From Rhodospirillales bacterium (GTDB taxonomy: Bacteria > Pseudomonadota > Alphaproteobacteria > Micavibrionales > Micavibrionaceae): a stretch of 64,000 nucleotides of DNA. Positions within the stretch are counted from its first letter, which is position 1. The number at the start of each line of letters is the position of its first letter. The notes beneath the pieces were generated by a model that was not told the origin of the DNA, searched no databases, and saw nothing but the letters and a program-made list of their open reading frames with translations. Below are positions 25,046 through 34,283 of the stretch, piece after piece. The position numbers were made by a program, and so were the translations under genes. The DNA lies in contig JACKJB010000002.1 of assembly GCA_020638155.1 (NCBI GenBank), positions 1-64,000 on the forward strand. The letters are read 5' to 3'.

Positions 25046-26509
25046 TCAGGGGGGTATGGTTTTCTTTTGTTTGCGGCGCTGCACGGATGAGGGGATGTGC
25101 AGCGCTTCGCGGTATTTGGCAACGGTGCGGCGGGCGATTTCGACGCCTTCTGCGGTCAGCAGTTCGGCAATTTTATCATCGGACAGGATTTTGCCGGGAT
25201 CTTCGGCATCGATCATATTTTTGATCTTGGCTTTGACGGCTTCGGAACTATGGGCATCATCGCCGTCACCTAATGCGGTGCTGAAGAAATATTTCAGCTC
25301 GAAAATCCCGCGCGGCGTCCCAATGTATTTATTATTGGTCACGCGTGAGACGGTGCTTTCATGCATGTCGATGCGCTCGGCAATATCCTTGAGCGTCAGC
25401 GGGCGCAAAAATTCGATCCCGAACAGGAAGAACGGTTCCTGTTCTTCAACGATTTCCCCGGCGACTTTGAGGATGGTTTTGGCGCGCTGGTCCATTGCGC
25501 GGATCAGCCAGTTGGCATTATTAAGCTGTTCATCGAGATATTTTTTGTCTTTCTTGTCTTTGGAGGCGTTCGCGACTTCGGTGTAGTACTCGTTATTCAC
25601 CAGCACTTTGGGCAGCGTGTCACTGTTCAGTTCAACACGCCAGCCGCCACCAAGATTTTTCGGCAGCCGTTTCATCAGCACATCGGGGATAGCGGTCTGC
25701 ACAACAAGGTGATCGAAATCAGAGGCCGGCTTAGGGTTCAACTCGCGGATCTCTGCAAGCATATCCTGCAGGTAGGTTTCATTGACACCGCACAGCGCGG
25801 CGAGCTTTTCAAAATCATGCGCAGCAATCAGCTCTAAATGCTGCAGCAATTTTTGCATCGGTTCGTCAAGGCGGCCCTGTTCGTCGAGTTGCAGGGCCAG
25901 GCAGTCCTGCAGGTCTGATGCGAAGATGCCGGTCGGATCAAATCCGCGCATGATGCGCAGCAATTTTTCAAGTCGTTCAGGCTTGCAGCCCAGCCGCTCC
26001 GTCAGCTCATCGGTACTGACCCGCAAATAGCCGCTTTCATCAATCTGGTCGATCAGCTCCGCGCCGATCAGGCGGTCGCGCGGATCGGGGCAGCTGACAT
26101 GAAGCTGTTCGATCAAATGATCGCGCAGGGTGGTTTGCGCGCTCATCCGGTTTTCAAAGCTGTCATCCAACCTATCGAATGATCTGCTGCCGCCTGCGCC
26201 GATTTCTGCCATGGAGGATCCGGGATCGAAATCGGTCTGCGTACTTTCCGCTTCGTTGCCGGTCCAGGCTTCGTTGAAATTTTCCTCGATCGCGTCAACG
26301 GAGTCCGAAGCGGGGGCGTTGTCATCCTTGTCCGGATTGTTTGCCGACTCATCTTTTTCCAGCAGCGGGTTTTGCGCCAGCTCTTCTTCGATAAATTCGG
26401 ACAGCTCGGTATTATTCATCTGCAGCATTTTAATGGCCTGCTGCAGCTGGGGGGTCATCACAAGATTTTGTGACTGCCGGAGATCGAGTTTTTGCGAGAT
26501 ATTACTCAT
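25046..26509 (-). CDS. rpoN: RNA polymerase sigma-54 factor
   Basis: 487 aa. The Gln-rich region I opens MSNISQKLDLRQSQNLVMTP, an acidic region II follows (about 60-110), then the core-binding region, the DNA-binding HTH, and the RpoN box ARRTVAKYRE near the C-terminus. The ATG at 26509 fits the family N-terminus; a GTG at 26521 would add four residues. It normally sits directly between lptB and hpf, but here an M48 protease gene and a PRTase-like gene lie upstream, and two plus-strand genes lie downstream. It needs enhancer-binding activators, none of which are in the window. Confidence 0.96.
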   Translation of the reverse strand: MSNISQKLDLRQSQNLVMTPQLQQAIKMLQMNNTELSEFIEEELAQNPLLEKDESANNPDKDDNAPASDSVDAIEENFNEAWTGNEAESTQTDFDPGSSMAEIGAGGSRSFDRLDDSFENRMSAQTTLRDHLIEQLHVSCPDPRDRLIGAELIDQIDESGYLRVSTDELTERLGCKPERLEKLLRIMRGFDPTGIFASDLQDCLALQLDEQGRLDEPMQKLLQHLELIAAHDFEKLAALCGVNETYLQDMLAEIRELNPKPASDFDHLVVQTAIPDVLMKRLPKNLGGGWRVELNSDTLPKVLVNNEYYTEVANASKDKKDKKYLDEQLNNANWLIRAMDQRAKTILKVAGEIVEEQEPFFLFGIEFLRPLTLKDIAERIDMHESTVSRVTNNKYIGTPRGIFELKYFFSTALGDGDDAHSSEAVKAKIKNMIDAEDPGKILSDDKIAELLTAEGVEIARRTVAKYREALHIPSSVQRRKQKKTIPP

Positions 26510-26568
26510 GACATTTTCCACTTTATCATGAGGCCGGGCTTTTTACAGCCTGTAAAAAGCGCTGCGTT

Positions 26569-27744
26569 TTAAGAAAAATCGCGCCGTGGCGGTGCGGGTT
26601 GATTGCCGCGGTGCTGCCGTTCCTGTTCATGGCTGTTATCCTGCTCTTTTGCGGCATCGTTGAAGGGCAGTTTCCTGCCGAAAGAGATTGCCGGGCCGCA
26701 GACAGGATCGTGGAGCTTGCGCATATGCCTGTTGGGGTCATAATAAGGTGTTCTTCCGTCCTTAGGCTGTAGATTGTTGTCCATCTTGCTCAGCAGATCA
26801 AAGGCGCGCAGCTCGGTGATCGTCCGTTTTTTGATGTCTGCGATGGACGGATCTTTTTCGATCATCTTCCGGCCCAGTTCGGCCATATATTCCCGGCGCA
26901 GTTTTGTCTTCGGGTGCGTGCGGTAAAGACGGATCAGAAATTTTGCGACCGGACCGGGTTCGGGCTTATTCATGCTTTTGAGTCTGTCGATTTCCAGCTC
27001 GACAATCCGGCCCAGCGAGGAGGCCAGCGCCCACGGGTTTTTGGTTAAGGCGGCCGCGCCCCGGTCTGCGCGCCGTTCGGCCGCGCGGGAAATGGCCGAT
27101 TTAACGGCAACGGCGGCGGCGATGCCGCCAAACCCGATCGCCAGCGTTGTCCCGAGGCTTGCCGTCACGGCAAGGCCGAACGGTGCCATCAGCAAGGAAA
27201 GCATACCGTATGCCGGGGCCATTAAGGCGATATTGAGCAGGCTGCGGTGGCTGATATCGCGGCCTGTATCGTTCGCTTTAATATGGCTGATCTCATGGGC
27301 GAGCGCCGCTTCCAGTTCGCTGGGGGATAATTTTTTTTCGATTTGCGGTGAGACGATAATAACGCTGGAATCCGGGCTGCCGACCGTGCCGAGGAACGGC
27401 GCAGAGCCTTTATAAAAATTTTGGGTGCGGTCCATGATGACGCGCGGCATGGTTTCCAGCCCGGCGTCTTTGGCCAGACGGTGCACGATTTTTGCAATCG
27501 GGTGGTGGTCCGCGAGGATATTGTGTTCGTGCTGCCGTGCCAGGATGTTCGGGATATTGAGATTTTTCTTAACGTGATAATCAAATCCTATCGCACCTGC
27601 GCCAAAGACCAGAAGCGGCATACCGCCCGTCCCCAGCACACTTAAGACACTCACCCCGGCCAGCAAGGCCGTCCCGACCGGGTGAATAAAAAGATTGTCG
27701 AATTTATCGTGAAGCGCGAGAAACTTTCTTTCCCTCGGAGTCAT
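26569..27744 (-). CDS. M48 family membrane metallopeptidase
   Basis: 391 aa. Zinc-binding HEISH is at residues 150-154 (His150, Glu151, His154), and the third ligand is Glu223 in AAERRAD. Hydrophobic stretches near residues 23-55 and 168-215 indicate membrane anchoring, as in HtpX/Oma1-type proteases that degrade damaged membrane proteins. The last 60 residues are polar and probably disordered. It is inserted between lptB and rpoN, 59 bp upstream of rpoN on the same strand, so it may be co-transcribed with it. Confidence 0.88.
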   Translation of the reverse strand: MTPRERKFLALHDKFDNLFIHPVGTALLAGVSVLSVLGTGGMPLLVFGAGAIGFDYHVKKNLNIPNILARQHEHNILADHHPIAKIVHRLAKDAGLETMPRVIMDRTQNFYKGSAPFLGTVGSPDSSVIIVSPQIEKKLSPSELEAALAHEISHIKANDTGRDISHRSLLNIALMAPAYGMLSLLMAPFGLAVTASLGTTLAIGFGGIAAAVAVKSAISRAAERRADRGAAALTKNPWALASSLGRIVELEIDRLKSMNKPEPGPVAKFLIRLYRTHPKTKLRREYMAELGRKMIEKDPSIADIKKRTITELRAFDLLSKMDNNLQPKDGRTPYYDPNRHMRKLHDPVCGPAISFGRKLPFNDAAKEQDNSHEQERQHRGNQPAPPRRDFS

Positions 27745-27892
27745 ATAACCAGTCCCTGTTCAAAATATTATTTTTAGTTTTTATGCAGGCAAGTTTAGCG
27801 CGGTAGGAATAGTAGCGAAAGACAAAAAGTAAGTCCGTAAATTTGATTTTATTATGAAAATAATTTAGTTTACAGCTTGCACAGGAGGATTT

Positions 27893-28861
27893 ATGCGCAA
27901 TATTTTTAGCAAAAAGGCTAAAGCAGAGCATCGTGTTTTGACGCATCCGGAAAGACGGTTGCCGATCCGCGCAGATTTTCCCCGTATTGTTGAATTACAA
28001 AAAGACAGGTGGCATCTTAATGAATTCAGTGAGGAAACCGTGCGGGCTGAACTGCAGAAGCTACAAGGGTATTCAGAAGCCCCTGTTCGCGTAACGATTA
28101 TTTATCCTCATAAGCGGCCATCACGCCTGAAAGGCAAGCCACACAGGTTGGCCGGGCAAGCACAAAAATTCCGTGACAGTATGGCGTTGCAGATGCCGGA
28201 TATTCAATGGCATCTGGCCGATGGTTTATGTGAGCGGTATAAACACAAAAGAGTAAAGGTAAAGAACCAGATGCTCGATCAGGCGCTTAAGCGCCGCCAA
28301 TCTTATGTGTATAACCAGTCATTACAAGTCGATCCTTTTCCCTTTATGGATCCGTCACATAGTGGCAAGGAACTTTTTGTTCTATTTGATGATGTCTACA
28401 GCCAAGGTACAACAGCCGTAAATATAATCAATTTTATTGAGCATAATGGCGGCCATGTGCTGGCGGCATTTGCCGGGCAACATGTTTACAGATTTGGGTT
28501 TGGGCAGGAGTTTCAATATATACAACAACCTGACAAGCCATTTTCAACGCAAACGGCCTTTGTTAATCAACTATACAATACCGGCCAGATTCCTTATCTG
28601 GCAAAAATCTTTCATAAAGCAGCCCAAAAAAGCCAGCGTGCGAAAGAATTTACGCCGGAGCAGTGTCTTGAAGATGTAGACCGGATGTTGCATGGCTGGG
28701 GTTACAGCTTGCCGACTTTAACGAACGGTGAATGTTTTAGTGTGCAAAGATACTTGTATGGCGCTCTTACATTTCACAACGCTATAAAAGGGGTCGGTTA
28801 TGATGGTTTTATCAAGGCGTTTTCCGGTGGGCCTTACAGGGAAAAGCCTTCGCCGAGATAG
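27893..28861 (+). CDS. Phosphoribosyltransferase-like protein, function unknown
   Basis: 322 aa. The clearest motif is FVLFDDVYSQGTTA at about residues 162-175, matching the PRPP-binding loop of type I phosphoribosyltransferases (two acidic residues then a Gly/Thr turn), followed by a beta-alpha segment GGHVLAAFAG. The N-terminal 150 residues are strongly basic. The C-terminal 100 residues are not recognised. An AGGAGG-type site (CACAGGAGGATTT) precedes the ATG. Codon and base use look more AT-rich than the neighbours, suggesting transfer. It overlaps the end of lptB by 28 bp in convergent orientation. It is not a clear ComF, Apt or PyrE orthologue. Confidence 0.82.
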   Translation: MRNIFSKKAKAEHRVLTHPERRLPIRADFPRIVELQKDRWHLNEFSEETVRAELQKLQGYSEAPVRVTIIYPHKRPSRLKGKPHRLAGQAQKFRDSMALQMPDIQWHLADGLCERYKHKRVKVKNQMLDQALKRRQSYVYNQSLQVDPFPFMDPSHSGKELFVLFDDVYSQGTTAVNIINFIEHNGGHVLAAFAGQHVYRFGFGQEFQYIQQPDKPFSTQTAFVNQLYNTGQIPYLAKIFHKAAQKSQRAKEFTPEQCLEDVDRMLHGWGYSLPTLTNGECFSVQRYLYGALTFHNAIKGVGYDGFIKAFSGGPYREKPSPR

Positions 28862-29595
28862 ACGCGGCGGACGTCTTCGTGGTTGACGATGTCTTCCGGC
28901 GCGCCTTCGTGCAGGACTTTGCCATCATGCAGGATATAGGCGCGGTCAACGATATCCAGCGTATCGCGCACGTTATGGTCTGTAATCAGGACACCGATGC
29001 CTTTTTGTTTGAGATAGCCGATCAGCTCGCGAATTTCACCGACGGCGATCGGGTCGATCCCGGCCAGCGGCTCATCAAGCAGGATAAATTGCGGGCGGCT
29101 TGCCAGGGCGCGGGCGATTTCAACGCGGCGGCGTTCCCCGCCGGATAACGCAACGGACGGGGTGCGGCGCAAATGACCGATGGCGAATTCGGCCATCAGC
29201 TCTTCAGCGAATAAATCCTGGTCTTCGCGGGACAAATCCTGGGCCTGTAGCACGGCGCGAATATTATCTTCGACCGACAGGCCGCGGAAAATAGAGGCTT
29301 CCTGCGGCAGGTAACCGATGCCGAGCCTGGCGCGGCGATACATCGGCAGGCTTGTGATATCCTGCCCGTCGAGCATGATATAGCCGGAATCCGCGCTGAC
29401 CAGCCCGGTCATAATGTAAAAGGATGTGGTTTTCCCGGCGCCGTTGGGGCCGAGCAGGGCTACGGCTTCGCCGCGCTGCATGGAAATGCTGACATCGCGC
29501 AGGACCGGGCGCTTTTTATAGCTCTTTGACAGATGCTGCGCGGTCAGGCCCTTGGGAACGCTTTTCAGGCGCGGATGTTTCATAACTTTCATCAT
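28834..29595 (-). CDS. lptB: LPS export ABC transporter ATP-binding protein
   Basis: Cytosolic ATPase that powers the LptB2FG extractor of LPS. Walker A GPNGAGKTT, signature LSGGERRRVEIARAL and Walker B FILLDEPLAGID are all present. 253 aa is slightly long because of the N-terminal start chosen; MKHPRLKS at residue 5 is also possible. It follows lptA after 66 bp; its membrane partners lptF and lptG are at 50.4-52.7 kb. Confidence 0.96.
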   Translation of the reverse strand: MMKVMKHPRLKSVPKGLTAQHLSKSYKKRPVLRDVSISMQRGEAVALLGPNGAGKTTSFYIMTGLVSADSGYIMLDGQDITSLPMYRRARLGIGYLPQEASIFRGLSVEDNIRAVLQAQDLSREDQDLFAEELMAEFAIGHLRRTPSVALSGGERRRVEIARALASRPQFILLDEPLAGIDPIAVGEIRELIGYLKQKGIGVLITDHNVRDTLDIVDRAYILHDGKVLHEGAPEDIVNHEDVRRVYLGEGFSL

Positions 29596-29661
29596 ATATC
29601 ATACTCGGTAATCCGGAGCGTTTATACGCGGTAAATCGCGGTGCGTCACGCGAAAAGACTC

Positions 29662-30507
29662 CTAATTGCTGTTTTCACTGCCGGGGTAAAAGACCCCGCG
29701 GACGCGGCCTGTATCGCCTGCGCCGCCGTGCATTTTGCTGACATTGGTGCTCAGGTTCACTTCGGCGCGCTGGCCTTCCAGCACGTTCGGGCCGCGGCTG
29801 ATTTTCACATTGCCGGTGATTTCGGCAATATTGGTGGCGGCGGTGTAGCGGCCTTTGGTGCCGGTCAGGGTTTCGGTCGGGGTGGTGATTTTGACATTGC
29901 CGTCGGCGGTTAAGGTATCGATCCTGCGCTGGCCGCTGGCGTCATTTTTAAAGATCACGCTGACGCTATCCGCATCAAGTGTATCCTGCGCCCGGACCAC
30001 GTGGGCATCGCCGACCGCGCTCAGCCGGCCTTCGGTGACCCAGTATTCAAAACGCTCGCGCGCGGTGACGCTCTGGTCCGGGGAGGCCAGGCGCAAATTA
30101 TTGCCGGTCATGACTGCCATACCGCGCTCGACTTCATAAACGGCATGCTCGCCGTAGGCGGTGTTGCCCTGTGAGACGATTTTGACATTGCCCGTGGCGG
30201 TCAGGCGGTAAATGTCAAAAGAGGACGCATCGGTCTCCCGGTAATCGGCACTTAGCCTATCGGCCATGATGCTGACCGTGCCCTGTTTTGCGATGACATT
30301 GCCGTGGGCGATATATTGCTGCTTGTCGCGGTGCCATTCGAGGGTCTGGTCGGCGGTGATTTCCAGCGGCTCGTCGCTGGACGGGTTCAGGGATTGCTGC
30401 GCAAGGGCGGGAGGGGTAAGGGATAAGAGGTAAGTGGTCAGTAAGGTGAGGACCATCCTTATCACTAATCGCTTATTTCTTATTACGTCTATCATCGAAC
30501 CCATCAT
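29662..30507 (-). CDS. lptA: LPS transport periplasmic protein LptA
   Basis: 281 aa. A signal peptide ends PPALA-QQ near residue 36. The OstA-type beta-jellyroll follows with repeated short strands (ITADQTLEWHRDKQQYIAHG and later GNVKI-like strands). It is longer than the E. coli protein, with an extra strand region typical of alphaproteobacteria. It bridges LptC to the outer-membrane LptD. Its start overlaps the lptC stop by four bases, so translation is coupled. Confidence 0.92.
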   Translation of the reverse strand: MMGSMIDVIRNKRLVIRMVLTLLTTYLLSLTPPALAQQSLNPSSDEPLEITADQTLEWHRDKQQYIAHGNVIAKQGTVSIMADRLSADYRETDASSFDIYRLTATGNVKIVSQGNTAYGEHAVYEVERGMAVMTGNNLRLASPDQSVTARERFEYWVTEGRLSAVGDAHVVRAQDTLDADSVSVIFKNDASGQRRIDTLTADGNVKITTPTETLTGTKGRYTAATNIAEITGNVKISRGPNVLEGQRAEVNLSTNVSKMHGGAGDTGRVRGVFYPGSENSN

Positions 30508-31160
30508 TCAATCCCTGTGATCGAGCGGTTTAAGACCAGCCGGACCGGGCCGGTGAAAATCAATTGGCTGGAGCCGGATTCTGCTTTCATGCCTGTGGCT
30601 TCCAATGTGCCTGCAGGCCCTTGCCCGTAGACAGGCATGTCGGACCAGGCTTCGCGGTCTTTGAGGTTGACCAGCAGTTTTTCGGTTTTCATTTCATAGC
30701 CGCGGTCGTGGAACAGTTTGACTTTACCTTCCAGCAGCAGCCGTTCTGAATCCTGGCGGTAGGCGCCGTGTTCGGATTCTGCGGCCATCCAGGCGCCGTC
30801 ATTCATCAGGATGTCCGCCATCGGGGTTTCGAGCAGGATCACGGACGGGTCACGGGCGCTTTGCACGGCGCGTTTTGCGGTGATGGTGAAGGGCTGGCTT
30901 TTTCCATCGGTGCTTTCAAAGCGCGGATTGACCAGCTCGTTCTTGCCGACGGTCTGCGGCACCAGTGTTTCTTTCGGCACGGCTTTGATCGTGTCTTCGA
31001 CGCGCGGCCATGACAGCAGCAGGCCGATAATGCCGATCGCCACCAGCGGCAGGGCAAGGCGCATAAAGCGCACAAATTTGCTGTAGCCTTTTCCGGGCAG
31101 GCGGCGCTGCGTTCCGGTTCGGCCGAGCTGGGTAAATCTTTTGGCGGCAGTCTCGTTCAT
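30504..31160 (-). CDS. lptC: LPS export system protein LptC
   Basis: 218 aa with one N-terminal membrane segment (about residues 31-50, LALPLVAIGIIGLLLSW) and a periplasmic OstA-like domain. It receives LPS from LptB2FG and passes it to LptA. It lies 13 bp downstream of kdsD and overlaps lptA, forming a tight kdsD-lptC-lptA-lptB unit. Confidence 0.92.
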   Translation of the reverse strand: MNETAAKRFTQLGRTGTQRRLPGKGYSKFVRFMRLALPLVAIGIIGLLLSWPRVEDTIKAVPKETLVPQTVGKNELVNPRFESTDGKSQPFTITAKRAVQSARDPSVILLETPMADILMNDGAWMAAESEHGAYRQDSERLLLEGKVKLFHDRGYEMKTEKLLVNLKDREAWSDMPVYGQGPAGTLEATGMKAESGSSQLIFTGPVRLVLNRSITGIE

Positions 31161-31173
31161 ATCTTCTTATCAC

Positions 31174-32187
31174 TTAGGCGATTCCGGCCTGCAGGCAATC
31201 CTGCAGGCGGATCATCCCGGCAAGTTTACCGTTTTGATCGGTCACAATCAGGCTGGTGATATAGCGGCCCGGGGTTTTGGTCATGATATTCATGGCTTCG
31301 ACGGCCAATGCGTCCTGGCTGATGCTGCGCGGGCCGGTGCTCATGATATCGGTGACGGGTTTTTCCATCAAATCGCCGCTCATATGGCGTTTCAAATCGC
31401 CGTCGGTGATGATGCCGCAGAGGCCTTTGCTGTCATCGATAATCAGGACCGCGCCGAGATTTTTCTCGCTGAGCATAATGATCGCTTCGCTCATCTTCGC
31501 GTTTTGCGCGACCAGCGGCAGGTCTTCAAATTTATGCATGATATCGGCGACTTTTTGCAGGCGCTGGCCCAGTTTGCCGCCGGGGTGGAAGACTTTGAAC
31601 TGTTCTTCGGTCAGGCCCATTCGCTCCAGCAGCGTGACCGCAATCGCATCGCCCAGCGCCATCATCATCGTCGTCGATGTGGTCGGGGCCAGCCCGTTCG
31701 GGCAGGCTTCGGGCGCTTTGGGCAGCAGCAGGACGATATCGGCATGGCCGGCCAGCGTACTGCCCGCGTTACTGGTCATCGCGATTAATGTAATGCCGAA
31801 GCGGCGGGTATAATGGATCAGGTCCGATAATTCCGCGTTTTCGCCGGAATTCGAGAGCATCAGCACGATATCGTTTTCCGTGACCATCCCGAGATCGCCG
31901 TGGCTGGCTTCGCCCGGATGGACGAAATAGGATGGCGTGCCGGTCGACGCGAAAGTGGCGGCCAGCTTGCGGGCCACATGGCCGCTTTTGCCAATCCCGG
32001 CGATAATCAGGCGGCCGTTGCCCCCGGCATTCTTCATTTGATCGATGGCTTCAACCGCTTGTGAGAATTCTCCGTCCAGCGCTTCGCTCAGGGCCTTAAG
32101 CCCGGCGATTTCGGTTTCCAGCACACGGCGGCCCGCGGCGCTGTCCTGCGCGGCGTTGTTATTTTGTATCAGTTTTTCTGCAGTCAT
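31174..32187 (-). CDS. kdsD: D-arabinose 5-phosphate isomerase (KpsF/GutQ family)
   Basis: 337 aa. The SIS domain (about residues 45-190) contains GIGKSGHVARKLAATF and the TSTTMMMALGDA segment; two CBS repeats fill about 215-335. It makes arabinose 5-phosphate for Kdo in LPS inner core, which fits its place before the lpt genes. Complete; motifs intact. Confidence 0.94.
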   Translation of the reverse strand: MTAEKLIQNNNAAQDSAAGRRVLETEIAGLKALSEALDGEFSQAVEAIDQMKNAGGNGRLIIAGIGKSGHVARKLAATFASTGTPSYFVHPGEASHGDLGMVTENDIVLMLSNSGENAELSDLIHYTRRFGITLIAMTSNAGSTLAGHADIVLLLPKAPEACPNGLAPTTSTTMMMALGDAIAVTLLERMGLTEEQFKVFHPGGKLGQRLQKVADIMHKFEDLPLVAQNAKMSEAIIMLSEKNLGAVLIIDDSKGLCGIITDGDLKRHMSGDLMEKPVTDIMSTGPRSISQDALAVEAMNIMTKTPGRYITSLIVTDQNGKLAGMIRLQDCLQAGIA

Positions 32188-32297
32188 ATTCTTTATGCCT
32201 TTTAACCCGGTCTGTGTTTGGCAAAAATGCGCAAGCTTTATCGCACAAAACGGGTGGAAAAGCGAGAAAAGTTATGGTTTTCGGGGGTGTTCTCGCT

Positions 32298-32912
32298 TCA
32301 GGAATGCGCGAAAATGTCGGTTTCCAGCCATCCTGCGAGGTCGAGTTCGGTCCGGACCGGCAGGAATTCAAAACAGCTTTGGGCCAGATGAGCCCGGCCT
32401 TCGCGGGCCAGCATTTTATCAAGCCCTTCACGCAGCGCATGCAGATGCAGCACATCATTGGCGGCATAAAGCTGCTGGTCTTCGCTTAGGGTATCCGCGC
32501 CCCAATCTGAGGATTGCTGCTGTTTGCTCAGTTCGATCCCCAGCAATTCCCGGCATAGTTCCTTGAGCGAATGCCGATCGGTGTACGTGCGGCACAGGGT
32601 CGAGGCGATTTTGGTGCAGTACAGGGGCGTACACTCAATTTTCATGTATTTTTTGATAATGGAAATATCAAAGCGGGCATAATGAAAAATCTTGGTAACA
32701 TCCTGATCTAGAAAAAGATTTTTCAGGTTTGGTGCGTCATATTTACCCTGTTCGAACTGCACCAGATGCGCGTTGCCGTCGCCTGCGGAAAGCTGAACCA
32801 GGCACAGGCGGTCGCGGTGATTATTCAGTCCCATAGCCTCGGTATCAACGGCTACAGCATCGCCGAAGCTCAGCTCTGTGGGTATATCGCCATGGTGCAG
32901 GGTGATGGTCAC
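32298..32912 (-). CDS. rnd: Ribonuclease D, short form
   Basis: 3'-5' exoribonuclease of the DEDDy class. Acidic residues are in AVDTEAMGL, in HYARFDISII, and in the final YAANDVLHL (Tyr-x3-Asp). The GTG at 32912, with AGAGGA five bases upstream, gives about 204 aa, the usual length for the alphaproteobacterial form without HRDC domains. A longer frame reaches 33062 but runs into the tRNA gene. It lies upstream of kdsD, the usual alphaproteobacterial order. Confidence 0.9.
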   Translation of the reverse strand: MTITLHHGDIPTELSFGDAVAVDTEAMGLNNHRDRLCLVQLSAGDGNAHLVQFEQGKYDAPNLKNLFLDQDVTKIFHYARFDISIIKKYMKIECTPLYCTKIASTLCRTYTDRHSLKELCRELLGIELSKQQQSSDWGADTLSEDQQLYAANDVLHLHALREGLDKMLAREGRAHLAQSCFEFLPVRTELDLAGWLETDIFAHS

Positions 32913-33061
32913 GATCGTCCTCTTCGCGCTGTTAAAAACATACCGGCTTTTGATACCGAGTGGCCTGCCATGCGAAGCAGCTTTTAGCTGCCCGGCTTCG
33001 CCAAGGCTATGCCGGGCATGCTTCTCGTAAACGCTTGCCAAAGGCTCGCTACTGCGAAGCA

Positions 33062-33148
33062 TGGTGCCCAGGAGAGGACTCGAACCTCCACTCCCCGAAG
33101 AGAACTAGCACCTGAAGCTAGCGCGTCTACCAATTCCGCCACCTGGGC
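33062..33148 (-). tRNA. tRNA-Leu (anticodon CAG)
   Basis: An 87-nt cloverleaf on the minus strand with encoded CCA. The acceptor arms are GCCCAGG and CCTGGGC. The D-loop region is GGCGGAATTGGTAGACGCG, the anticodon stem CTAGC/GCTAG encloses the loop TTCAGGT, a long variable arm is present, and the T-arm contains GGTTCGAGTCC. The long variable arm and CAG anticodon identify leucine, reading CUG. Confidence 0.95.
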
Positions 33149-33343
33149 AAGGTGTCATTTTTTAATGTAGGCACCGTATCTAACTTACCATTGTAAAAAA
33201 GTCAAACAGGATTACACTAGGGAATGTCGATTTTTACGATAAAAAATCTTTTATCTGCATTTTGTTAACTGTCTGTTCGCACACTCATTTTATGATATAA
33301 AGGGTATGGGTGTTGGTAATATCCTGATTTTGAAAGAATCTGC

Positions 33344-34186
33344 ATGAATATTCTTGTGATTGACCGCGATACGCTCTCGACCCAGCTAGTGAAATCCAAG
33401 CTGGAAACGATGGGGCATATTATTGTCGAGGAGCCGGTTAAAAATAATGCGCTGGAACGGCTGAAAACCGAGGTTTTTGACACGATTCTGTTCGATCCGG
33501 CACCGCTCAATAACGCCCGGCCGATTGTGCTGGGGATCCGCCGTGCGGTCCGTAATTACCCTTATATTGTGCTGATGTCGCAGGATATGGAGCTGGAAGA
33601 CGCGATCCGGTCCGGGGCCAATGAAATGCTGCTCAAGCCGCTGGATGCCAGCAAGCTTGACGGTATTATTAAGAATGCAGGCCGGATGACCAGGCTGATT
33701 GAGCGGATCGGCGATGAAAAAGAGGATTTTCCCAGTGCGGGCGGTGTGATTGCCAAATCCGCCTTTAACCAGTTGTTTTTATCCGCGCTGGACCGGGCAG
33801 ACCGCTATGGTGAGCGCTCTTTTCTTGTCTTTATCGGGATTAAAAACCACCGCGAGATCATGGAAATGGACGGGCCGCAGGCGCTGGCCTATTCATCGGC
33901 CAAGCTGTCGCAGTATCTGGTCAGGTTGCGGCGCCAGAGTGATATTATCGCCCAGACAGGCAAAAGCGAATTTTGTCTGATGCTGCAGCGTCCGCAATAT
34001 GAAACCGAGCCGCTTGAAGCCGCGAACCGCTTTGCCGAGGCGCTGGCCCAGCTTGAGGATATCGCTTCGACTGATAATATTACGGTTGATGTGCATGTAA
34101 CGCTTCTGGATTTGCCTGTCGGGGCCAAACATGCCGAACATATCGTCCGGTTCGACAAGCAGGGCGCGCAGCGGGTGCAGGCATAA
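33344..34186 (+). CDS. Receiver domain protein with degenerate GGDEF domain
   Basis: 280 aa. Residues 1-120 resemble a CheY receiver (VIDRD, phospho-acceptor in ILFDPAP, Lys in LLKPLD). After a short linker, residues 140-275 resemble a diguanylate cyclase whose signature is GKSEF rather than GGDEF, so catalysis is not expected. It may bind partners or c-di-GMP. It is divergent from tRNA-Leu and precedes the beta-barrel protein gene. Confidence 0.8.
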   Translation: MNILVIDRDTLSTQLVKSKLETMGHIIVEEPVKNNALERLKTEVFDTILFDPAPLNNARPIVLGIRRAVRNYPYIVLMSQDMELEDAIRSGANEMLLKPLDASKLDGIIKNAGRMTRLIERIGDEKEDFPSAGGVIAKSAFNQLFLSALDRADRYGERSFLVFIGIKNHREIMEMDGPQALAYSSAKLSQYLVRLRRQSDIIAQTGKSEFCLMLQRPQYETEPLEAANRFAEALAQLEDIASTDNITVDVHVTLLDLPVGAKHAEHIVRFDKQGAQRVQA

Positions 34187-34206
34187 TTTTCCTTACGTTT
34201 TAGGGC

Positions 34207-34235
34207 TGGTCAGCCCTTGTAACCTCCATTATAAT
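34207..34235 (+). promoter_or_regulatory. Candidate promoter for the beta-barrel protein gene
   Basis: TGGTCA at 34207-34212 and a perfect TATAAT at 34230-34235, spaced 17 bases, lie 49 bases before the start. A 7-bp hairpin (AGGGCTG/CAGCCCT) overlaps the -35 and may end the previous gene's transcript. Confidence 0.5.
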
Positions 34236-34283
34236 AACAGGAGTTAAATCCTGCCCTTCCTCCGTTTTCTTCCGGGGAACTTA

